From an uncultured Burkholderiaceae bacterium (GTDB lineage: Bacteria; Pseudomonadota; Gammaproteobacteria; Burkholderiales; Burkholderiaceae): a stretch of DNA of 29,657 nucleotides. Under the pieces are notes generated by a model. That model made no database searches and was not told the origin of the DNA. It worked only from the letters and a program-made list of their open reading frames with translations. A program made the position numbers and the translations under genes. The stretch lies in contig CALMCK010000040.1 of NCBI GenBank assembly GCA_937862845.1, positions 1 to 29,657 of the forward strand, in the 5' to 3' direction. This document shows, in pieces, positions 23,403-29,657 of this stretch (positions are counted from its first letter, which is position 1; every line of letters begins with the position of its first letter).

Positions 23403-24319
23403 TGAGCGACGTGCACATCACGGTGATGCTCGATGAGGCGGTTGATGCTCTAAACATTCGCGCAGATGGCGTTTATGTCGATGGCACATTTGGTCGTGGC
23501 GGTCATTCTCGCTTGATTTTATCCAAATTGTCTGAGCATGGTCGATTGGTGGTGTTTGATAAAGACCCTCGCGCGATTGCGGTGGCACAAGCATTGGCGG
23601 CATCAGACGCACGCGTGACGGTGGTGCATGACAGCTTCACATCGGTGGCAGAGCATGTCGCTGCGGGCAGTGTCGATGGCGTGTTGCTCGATTTGGGCGT
23701 GAGCTCACCGCAGATTGACGATGCGGCGCGTGGTTTTAGTTTTCGCTTTGATGGTCCGCTGGACATGCGTATGGACGATACGCGCGGCGTGTCGGCCGCG
23801 GACTGGTTGCAAACAGTCGATGAGGTGGAGTTGGCGCGGGTGATTCGCGAATACGGCGAGGAGCGCTATGCGCGTGGTGTGGCTCGAGCGATTGTGGCGC
23901 GCCGTTCGGTACAAGCTTTCACGCGAACTTTGGATTTGGCCGGTGTAGTGGCGAGCGCGGTGCGCGGTTTTGAGAAAGGTCAAAACCCTGCGACGCGGAC
24001 GTTTCAGGCGATTCGCATTGCGGTCAACGAAGAGCTAAACGATGTGGTCATGGTGCTGGATGCGGCGTTGGGTGCATTGACAGTCGGAGGCAGATTGTCC
24101 GTGATTAGCTTTCACTCGCTGGAAGATCGTTTGGTCAAACAGTTCATCGCGCGGCATGCAAAGCACGATCCGAAGCTGGCGAGACTGCCGCTGCGCGAAG
24201 ACCAATTGCCTGCACTGGTTTTAAAAGATTTGGGTAAATCAAAGCCCAGTCAAAGTGAGATTGATGTCAATCCGCGCTCGCGCTCCGCGATGCTGCGCAT
24301 GGCTGAAAAACTCGTTTAA
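23402..24319 (+). CDS. rsmH: 16S rRNA (cytosine(1402)-N4)-methyltransferase RsmH
   Basis: SAM-dependent enzyme of 305 residues that makes m4C at position 1402 in the ribosomal decoding centre. The N-terminus [14 protein letters not shown] and the SAM-binding [14 protein letters not shown] (about 28-41) are standard. [21 protein letters not shown] and GPLDMRMD follow, then the family inserted helical domain, and the C-terminal [31 protein letters not shown]. It is encoded second in the dcw cluster and overlaps the mraZ stop by one base. FtsL follows after 70 bp containing an imperfect hairpin (GATGAAATGCC against GGCGTTCATC, about 24331-24361). Confidence 0.97.
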   Translation: MSDVHITVMLDEAVDALNIRADGVYVDGTFGRGGHSRLILSKLSEHGRLVVFDKDPRAIAVAQALAASDARVTVVHDSFTSVAEHVAAGSVDGVLLDLGVSSPQIDDAARGFSFRFDGPLDMRMDDTRGVSAADWLQTVDEVELARVIREYGEERYARGVARAIVARRSVQAFTRTLDLAGVVASAVRGFEKGQNPATRTFQAIRIAVNEELNDVVMVLDAALGALTVGGRLSVISFHSLEDRLVKQFIARHAKHDPKLARLPLREDQLPALVLKDLGKSKPSQSEIDVNPRSRSAMLRMAEKLV

Positions 24320-24389
24320 TACAACATTTGATGAAATGCCGACCGTTTGTCAGGCGTTCATCCACATTAAATAATATAAGAAAGTAATT

Positions 24390-24701
24390 ATGCTGGCTTG
24401 GCGGACTACCTTGTCTTTGTTGATAGCAGTCATCGTTTGCGCGATGTTTGTGGTCAACGTCCGCTATCAAAGTCGTGCACTCAACACACAGCTCGAAAAA
24501 GTTCGCCAACAAGAACAACAACTGCAAGTGGAATGGAGCACGTGGCAGGTTCAGCAAGTCGCCGCTTCTAAAAACGATCGCATCGCGCAACAAGTGTCCA
24601 AACAAGACATGCAACGCGTTGACCCGAGCGTGACGTATTACATGACGCCCATCAGCCCCGCGCAAATCAAACCTGCGCCACCGACAGGGGCGCAGCCATG
24701 A
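24390..24701 (+). CDS. ftsL: Cell division protein FtsL
   Basis: Bitopic division protein of 103 residues. A short cytoplasmic start (MLAWR) is followed by one membrane helix (about 6-26, TLSLLIAVIVCAMFVVNVRY) and a periplasmic coiled coil (about 28-72, LNTQLEKVRQQEQQLQVEW). In the divisome it forms a complex with FtsB and FtsQ and helps activate FtsW/FtsI. Sequence conservation is low in this family, but size, topology and place between rsmH and ftsI identify it. The start is preceded by AAGAAAG. Its last codons overlap the ftsI ATG by four bases (ATGA), so translation is coupled. Confidence 0.94.
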   Translation: MLAWRTTLSLLIAVIVCAMFVVNVRYQSRALNTQLEKVRQQEQQLQVEWSTWQVQQVAASKNDRIAQQVSKQDMQRVDPSVTYYMTPISPAQIKPAPPTGAQP

Positions 24702-26458
24702 GTCGAAATTTCCCCTCATCGAAAACTAACAAACCAGCTGTGCCCAAGCTAGAAGCTTGGCGTTCTAGCTTTTTGCTCGCCTTCATCATGCTCTCAATGG
24801 TGATATTGGCGTTGTGGGCGATTCGTTTGCAACTCATCGAAAACGATTTTTTGCAAGGCAAAGGCGAAGCACGCTACTCGCGCCTGCTTGAAATCGCTGC
24901 GCCACGCGGTAAAATCTATGACCGCAACGGTGTGGTATTGGCGGCCAATGTGCCTGCACGCGCCATCTGGATTGTCCCCGAAGAAGTTCAGGCAGCAAAA
25001 CCCAGCGCCACACAGCTGGCCAATTTGGCCAAACTGCTCGACATGAGCGTCAGCGACATTGAAAAAAGAATTGCCCGCGACAGCAAACAATTCGTCTATC
25101 TGCGCCGCCAAGTCAGCCCAGAAGTGGCCGACCAAATCAAAGCGCTCGGCATCAAAGGCGTCAACTCACAAAAGGAAGTCAAACGTGACTACCCGCAAGG
25201 CGAGCTGTTTGCACATTTGACAGGTTTTACCAACATCGAAGGCAAAGGCCAAGAAGCGATGGAGCTGGTCAAAGAGGACAGCATCCAAGGTGAAGCGGGC
25301 ACACGCAAAGTACTGCGCGACCGACTGGGCAACGTTCTCGAAGACGAAGGCGTGGTCAAACAAGCCGAGCCAGGCCAAGACGTCACGCTGTCGTTGGACG
25401 CCCGCGTGCAATACATTGTCTTCAACGCGCTGCGCGATGTGGTCGAAGTTCAGCACGCCAAAAGCGCCTCCGCCATGGTGATCGACACACAGACGGGTGA
25501 AGTATTGGCGCTGGCCAACTACCCGACTTACGATCCCAACAATCGCTCAGGCTTAACGGGTGACTTTTTGCGCAACCGCGCATTCACCGACGTGTTTGAA
25601 CCAGGCTCAACGTTCAAGCCTTTCGCCATCTCACTCGCGCTCGATGAAAAACTCATCACGCCCAGCACCATCATTGACGCGCAAGGCGGCCGCATGACCA
25701 TCGGCAGCTCAACCATCAGCGACTCACATCCAAACGGTGCTCTGACCGTTGAACAGGTCATCCAAAAATCCTCAAACATCGGCACCAGTAAAATCGCACT
25801 CAAATTGGATCGCTGCGACATGTGGGGCATGTTTGACAAAGTCGGTTTTACCAAAGCTTACAAAGACATTGAGTTCCCCGGTGTTGTCAACGGCATTGTC
25901 CGCCCGTGCAAAAACTGGCAACCAATTGAACAAGCCACCATGTCTTACGGCCACGGGATTGCGGTGTCGTTGTTGCAGCTCACGCACGCGTACACCGTGT
26001 TTGCCCGCGATGGCGAGCTTGTGCCTTTAACCCTCCTCAAGCGCGCCGACAGCAAGCCCGTCGAAGGCATACGGATTTTCTCTGCGCAGACCGCGATTGC
26101 CATGCGTGGCATGATGGAAAAAGTCACCGAGCCAGGCGGTACCGCACTGAAAGCCCAAGTCATCGGCTATCGCGTCGCAGGCAAAACGGGCACCGCTTAC
26201 AAAGTTGAAGGCAATGGTTACAACAAGAGCAAATACGTCGCCTCATTCGCGGGTCTCGCACCGGTGTCCAAGCCACGCATTGTGGTCGCCGTCATGGTCG
26301 ATGAGCCACCACGGGGCAATCACTTCGGCGGGCAAATCGCCGCACCTGCTTTCAGTCAAATCGTTTCAGAAACATTGCGCACACTCTCTATCGCCCCCGA
26401 TGCGCCCTATAAAACCTCCATCAGCACCGATGGCGACGATGTCGCGGAGGTGTTTTAA
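24698..26458 (+). CDS. ftsI: Peptidoglycan D,D-transpeptidase FtsI (PBP3)
   Basis: Septal peptidoglycan cross-linking enzyme, 586 residues, inner-membrane anchored by one helix (about 24-44) with the catalytic part in the periplasm. The N-terminal pedestal has RGKIYDRNGVVLAAN (about 70-84) and the class B PBP dimerisation domain. The transpeptidase domain shows the three active-site motifs: S304-T-F-K307 in EPGSTFKPF, S358-S-N360 in KSSNIGTSK and K496-T-G498 in VAGKTGTAYK. Length and motifs are normal for FtsI; a Spr or PBP2 identity is excluded by the cluster position. It overlaps ftsL by four bases and its TAA stop overlaps the murE ATG by one base. Confidence 0.97.
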   Translation: MSRNFPSSKTNKPAVPKLEAWRSSFLLAFIMLSMVILALWAIRLQLIENDFLQGKGEARYSRLLEIAAPRGKIYDRNGVVLAANVPARAIWIVPEEVQAAKPSATQLANLAKLLDMSVSDIEKRIARDSKQFVYLRRQVSPEVADQIKALGIKGVNSQKEVKRDYPQGELFAHLTGFTNIEGKGQEAMELVKEDSIQGEAGTRKVLRDRLGNVLEDEGVVKQAEPGQDVTLSLDARVQYIVFNALRDVVEVQHAKSASAMVIDTQTGEVLALANYPTYDPNNRSGLTGDFLRNRAFTDVFEPGSTFKPFAISLALDEKLITPSTIIDAQGGRMTIGSSTISDSHPNGALTVEQVIQKSSNIGTSKIALKLDRCDMWGMFDKVGFTKAYKDIEFPGVVNGIVRPCKNWQPIEQATMSYGHGIAVSLLQLTHAYTVFARDGELVPLTLLKRADSKPVEGIRIFSAQTAIAMRGMMEKVTEPGGTALKAQVIGYRVAGKTGTAYKVEGNGYNKSKYVASFAGLAPVSKPRIVVAVMVDEPPRGNHFGGQIAAPAFSQIVSETLRTLSIAPDAPYKTSISTDGDDVAEVF

Positions 26459-28014
26459 TGAACACGCTCATGAAACGCGCCAACAGCCTCTCGGTCGCTC
26501 AACAACAGCACTGTGACGATGCGCTCACATGGCTGCGTGCGCGTGGACTTTCTGCGAAGTCTGGCCAACAACTCAGCAGTGATTCGCGTCAGCTCAACTC
26601 GGGCGATGTGTTTGTCGCTTATGCATTTGACGCCAACAACGACGCGCGCGACCACGCGCAGGCCGCGATTGAAAAAAATCCTGCAGCGGTGCTGTGGCAA
26701 AGCGGCCGCGCATTCGATGCCGATCTGCCACACCTTGCCGTGGAAAATTTAAACCAATACGCAGGGCACATCGCCCACGCGTATTACCAAGCGCCGTCCG
26801 ATGCGATGGCCTGCATCGCCATCACGGGCACGAATGGCAAAACGTCCAGCGCACAGTGGCTCGCTCAGCTGCTCACCGCCAGCACACAAAAATGCGCCAT
26901 GATGGGCACGCTTGGCGTGGGTTTTGTCGACGCCATGCGTGAGACGGGCTTCACCACACCGCAAGCGATTGAAGTGCATCGTTTGTTGCACGAAGTGCGC
27001 AACGATGGCGCACAAGCCATCGCGATGGAGGTGTCTTCACACGCACTCACACAGGGCCGTGTGAATGGCGTGGCGTTCTCCGTGGCGCTGTTCACCAATC
27101 TGTCGCGAGACCACCTCGACTACCACGGCAGCATGAGCGAATACGAATCGGCGAAGGCACAGCTGTTCACCTGGCAAGGCTTGAAAGTCGCCGTGATCAA
27201 CACCGATGACGAAGCAGGCATGCGCATGGCGCAGGTTGCACAGTCTTGCGGCATTCGCGTGATCGGTTATGGCCTTGAAAATGAGCCCATCGGCTTATCG
27301 TTGTACTTGCAAGCAGGCGAGATTGACCAGTCAGGTGCGCAAACTGTTTTCACACTCAATCTGCGCGGCGAACAACAACGCATCACCAGCAGTTTGATTG
27401 GTCAATTTAACGTGATGAATTTACTCGGCGTGCTCGGCGTCATGAGCGCACTGGGCCACAACTTAAACAATGTGGCGCCGCTGTGCCACAAAATCGTCGC
27501 GGCACCCGGCCGCATGCAACGCTTCGGCGGCGACGGCAAACCTGTGGTGGTGGTTGATTTTGCGCACACGCCCGACGCATTGGAAAAAACACTGGATGCG
27601 CTCGCACCGATTGCCACACAACGCGGCGGCCGATTGATTTGCGTGTTTGGCTGTGGCGGCGATCGCGATGCGGGCAAGCGCCCACAGATGGGTCGGATCG
27701 CAGCGCGCATTGCCGACTGCGTGTGGGTGACGTCGGACAATCCACGCACCGAAAACGCCGACGGCATTTGTGCGCAGATACGCGTGGGCGTGGACGAACT
27801 GGCGAGCGACACACTCGAAGTGCATCAAGAAGTGAATCGCAAAACAGCGATTGACACCGCCATCGCCAACGCCTCTGCCAGCGACGTGATTCTCATCGCA
27901 GGCAAAGGCCATGAAGCGTACCAAGACATCATGGGTGTGAAGCACCCATACTCAGATTTAGAGCAGGTCGCTCAAGCATTGAGCCGCCTGAACCCATTGA
28001 CAGAGAAAGCGTGA
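26458..28014 (+). CDS. murE: UDP-MurNAc-L-Ala-D-Glu:meso-diaminopimelate ligase
   Basis: Cytosolic ATP-dependent ligase of 518 residues that adds the third stem-peptide amino acid. The Mur P-loop is ITGTNGKTSSAQW (G124-S130). A carbamylated-lysine segment HGSMSEYESAKAQLF (K233) and the EVSSHAL and TNLSRDHLDYH motifs follow. The substrate-choice motif reads DNPR (427-430), the form that selects meso-diaminopimelate over lysine, in line with a Gram-negative cell wall. VDFAHTPDALEKTL and GKGHEAYQDI complete the family pattern. The start has a one-base overlap with ftsI (TAATG). MurF follows after seven bases. Confidence 0.97.
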   Translation: MNTLMKRANSLSVAQQQHCDDALTWLRARGLSAKSGQQLSSDSRQLNSGDVFVAYAFDANNDARDHAQAAIEKNPAAVLWQSGRAFDADLPHLAVENLNQYAGHIAHAYYQAPSDAMACIAITGTNGKTSSAQWLAQLLTASTQKCAMMGTLGVGFVDAMRETGFTTPQAIEVHRLLHEVRNDGAQAIAMEVSSHALTQGRVNGVAFSVALFTNLSRDHLDYHGSMSEYESAKAQLFTWQGLKVAVINTDDEAGMRMAQVAQSCGIRVIGYGLENEPIGLSLYLQAGEIDQSGAQTVFTLNLRGEQQRITSSLIGQFNVMNLLGVLGVMSALGHNLNNVAPLCHKIVAAPGRMQRFGGDGKPVVVVDFAHTPDALEKTLDALAPIATQRGGRLICVFGCGGDRDAGKRPQMGRIAARIADCVWVTSDNPRTENADGICAQIRVGVDELASDTLEVHQEVNRKTAIDTAIANASASDVILIAGKGHEAYQDIMGVKHPYSDLEQVAQALSRLNPLTEKA

Positions 28015-28021
28015 CGGACAC

Positions 28022-29425
28022 ATGAATTCGATGATGACTCAACTCTCACAAGTCGCCACATGGACAGGCGGCACATTGGGCCAAGCCGCCGATGGCGCGT
28101 TGGCGTTTGCGCGCGTCTCGACCGACACGCGCGATGTGTTGCCAACTGATTTGTTCATCGCGCTCAAAGGCGAACGCTTTGACGCGCATGACTTTCTCGC
28201 CGAGCTAACCGAAAACCTAGTCACCGCTGTGATTGCCGAACGTGTGCCCGCAGGTTTTGCATTGCCACATATTATTGTGGCGGACACGCGCTTGGCGTTG
28301 TTGGCTTTGGCCAAACACTGGCGCGCACAGTTCGATGTGCCGCTCGCCGTCATCACAGGCAGCAACGGCAAAACCACGGTCAAAGAAATGCTCGCCGCGA
28401 TTATGTGCGCCGCACACCCAGACGCGTATCTGGCCACACAAGGCAATCTAAACAACGACATCGGCCTGCCATTGACCTTGCTTAAATTACAGCAAGAACA
28501 CAAAGCGGCCGTCATCGAACTGGGCATGAACCACGCGGGTGAAACCGCGCAGCTCGCACCAGTTGCCGCACCGACAGTCGCCGTGATTAACAACGCGCAA
28601 CGCGAACACCAAGAGTTCATGCAAACCGTGCAAGCCGTCGCCGAAGAGCACGCCGACGCGCTCAGCGCGCTGCCCGCCAATGGCGTGGCGGTATTCCCTG
28701 CCGATGATGCGCACGCCGATATTTGGCGTGCCCGTGCCAGCGAGCGCGGCTTGACGGTGAATGATTTTTCGTTGGATGAGTCGTCCAGCGCCGCGTTCAC
28801 CGCGCGCTATGAACTCGGCTTATACGCATCGACCGTTCAACTCATCACACCGCTCGGTCAATGCACCACGCAAATCAACATCCCCGGTGAGCACAATGTA
28901 CACAACGCTCTCGCGGCCTGCGCGGCGGCCACCGCGATGAACATCAGCATCGTCAAAATTGCACAGGGCTTGTCCGCATTCATCCCCGCGAAAGGTCGCT
29001 TGCAAACCCACGCGCTGGCCAACGGCGTGACCCTGATTGACGACAGCTACAACGCCAATCCTGATTCTGTGCGTGCGGCGATTGACGTACTGGCAGGCAG
29101 CGCTGGCTACAAAGTACTCGTGCTGGGCGACATGGGCGAAGTCGGTGATCAAGGCGTGGCATTCCACGAAGAAATCGGTGCGTATGCGAAAACACGCGGC
29201 GTTGATGTGTTGCTCGCCACAGGTGACTTGATGCGCCACAGTGTTTCAGCCTTTGGTGCGCCGGCAAAACACTTTAGCGACGTGCTCGCCATCGTGCCAG
29301 AGCTTAAAAACGAATTGGCACGTACAGGCACTGTGACCGTACTGGTCAAAGGCTCGCGATTCATGGGCATGGAGCGCGTCATCGCGCCACTGCTCGACGA
29401 TGCCAAACAACACCCTGAAATGTAA
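28022..29425 (+). CDS. murF: UDP-MurNAc-tripeptide:D-Ala-D-Ala ligase
   Basis: Cytosolic ligase of 467 residues that adds D-Ala-D-Ala to complete the UDP-MurNAc-pentapeptide. The N-terminal substrate domain (about 8-100) includes VSTDTRDVLPTDLFIALKGERFDAHDF. The central ATPase domain has ITGSNGKTTVKEML (P-loop 113-119), TQGNLNNDIGLPLTLL and IELGMNHAGE. The C-terminal domain shows LIDDSYNANPDSVRAAI, LVLGDMGEVGDQG and VLVKGSRFMGMERV. The start is at 28022 or at M4/M5 just downstream; the first is seven bases after the murE stop. MraY follows after 12 bases with an AAAGGA ribosome binding site. Confidence 0.97.
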   Translation: MNSMMTQLSQVATWTGGTLGQAADGALAFARVSTDTRDVLPTDLFIALKGERFDAHDFLAELTENLVTAVIAERVPAGFALPHIIVADTRLALLALAKHWRAQFDVPLAVITGSNGKTTVKEMLAAIMCAAHPDAYLATQGNLNNDIGLPLTLLKLQQEHKAAVIELGMNHAGETAQLAPVAAPTVAVINNAQREHQEFMQTVQAVAEEHADALSALPANGVAVFPADDAHADIWRARASERGLTVNDFSLDESSSAAFTARYELGLYASTVQLITPLGQCTTQINIPGEHNVHNALAACAAATAMNISIVKIAQGLSAFIPAKGRLQTHALANGVTLIDDSYNANPDSVRAAIDVLAGSAGYKVLVLGDMGEVGDQGVAFHEEIGAYAKTRGVDVLLATGDLMRHSVSAFGAPAKHFSDVLAIVPELKNELARTGTVTVLVKGSRFMGMERVIAPLLDDAKQHPEM

Positions 29426-29437
29426 AAAGGAAAAACT

Positions 29438-29657
29438 ATGTTACTCGAACTCGCGCGCTGGCTCGCTGCCCAAGACATACGGTTTTTTAATGTGTTTAAT
29501 TACATCACATTCCGTGCGGTGCTCGCCTGTGCGACCGCATTGTTCATCGGTTTGGCGGCAGGTCCGCGTGTGATTCGCTATTTGGCCGAAATGAAATTTG
29601 GCCAAGCGGTGCGCACCGATGGCCCGCAAACGCATTTGGTCAAACAAGGCACGCCAA
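29438..29657 (+). CDS. mraY: Phospho-N-acetylmuramoyl-pentapeptide-transferase (partial, 3' end off the window)
   Basis: Integral membrane enzyme that attaches phospho-MurNAc-pentapeptide to undecaprenyl phosphate, making lipid I. Only the first 73 residues are visible. They begin [20 protein letters not shown] and continue into [26 protein letters not shown] (membrane helix about 21-45), then [27 protein letters not shown]. The last stretch, G-Q-x-V-R-x-D-G-P-x-x-H-x-x-K-x-G-T-P, is the MraY signature before the first catalytic aspartates. It follows murF by 12 bp with AAAGGA upstream, in the usual dcw order, with murD expected next. Confidence 0.96.
   Translation, partial: MLLELARWLAAQDIRFFNVFNYITFRAVLACATALFIGLAAGPRVIRYLAEMKFGQAVRTDGPQTHLVKQGTP

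Overview
This window reads as a contiguous chromosomal segment of a betaproteobacterium, most likely in the order Burkholderiales. The signs are an atpI-atpB start of the ATP synthase operon, an rsmB - DUF4390 - ntrY - short ntrX block, ubiE-ubiJ, and a classical Gram-negative mraZ-rsmH-ftsL-ftsI-murE-murF-mraY cell-wall cluster with a meso-DAP type MurE. The genus assignment is inference. I saw no rRNA, tRNA, CRISPR array, insertion sequence or phage gene.

Layout. 1-879 (minus): start of the atp operon (atpB cut by the window edge, atpI) with a good sigma70 promoter. 1018-3625 (minus): a pentameric ligand-gated ion channel homologue coupled to comM. 3901-4362 (plus): a small secreted protein built from two repeats, ending at a double terminator. 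4568-6919 (minus): a BaeS/BaeR-like sensor kinase and regulator. 7082-8401 (minus): a YoaB-like RidA protein and a YfeX-like DyP peroxidase. 8547-11357 (minus) and 11704-13674 (plus): divergent polyamine genes (puuB and puuC against patD), with an OsmC-family gene after patD. 13770-15209 (minus): ubiE-ubiJ. 15306-22469 (plus): purU, rsmB, DUF4390, ntrY-like kinase, AAA-less ntrX-like regulator and a 5'-truncated DUF2167 gene. 22783-29657 (plus): dcw cluster with its promoter and MraZ operator, running off the window inside mraY.

How the genes work together. PuuC and PuuB would oxidise gamma-glutamyl-putrescine and its aldehyde. PatD would oxidise the free 4-aminobutanal of the transaminase route. 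The ligase, hydrolase and transaminase of these routes are not in the window. NtrY/NtrX-like proteins form a membrane-sensor two-component system. The dcw genes make peptidoglycan precursors and the division transpeptidase. Their first gene, mraZ, encodes the repressor whose four 10-bp-phased boxes lie over the promoter.

Most of the window is ordinary core genome. The points most worth a second look are the channel homologue translationally coupled to comM, the beheaded DUF2167 gene abutting ntrX, the probable leaderless DUF4390 gene, the repeat-built secreted protein with an orphan palindrome and promoter-like site behind it, and the unexplained symmetric elements in the puuC/patD and baeS-like control regions.
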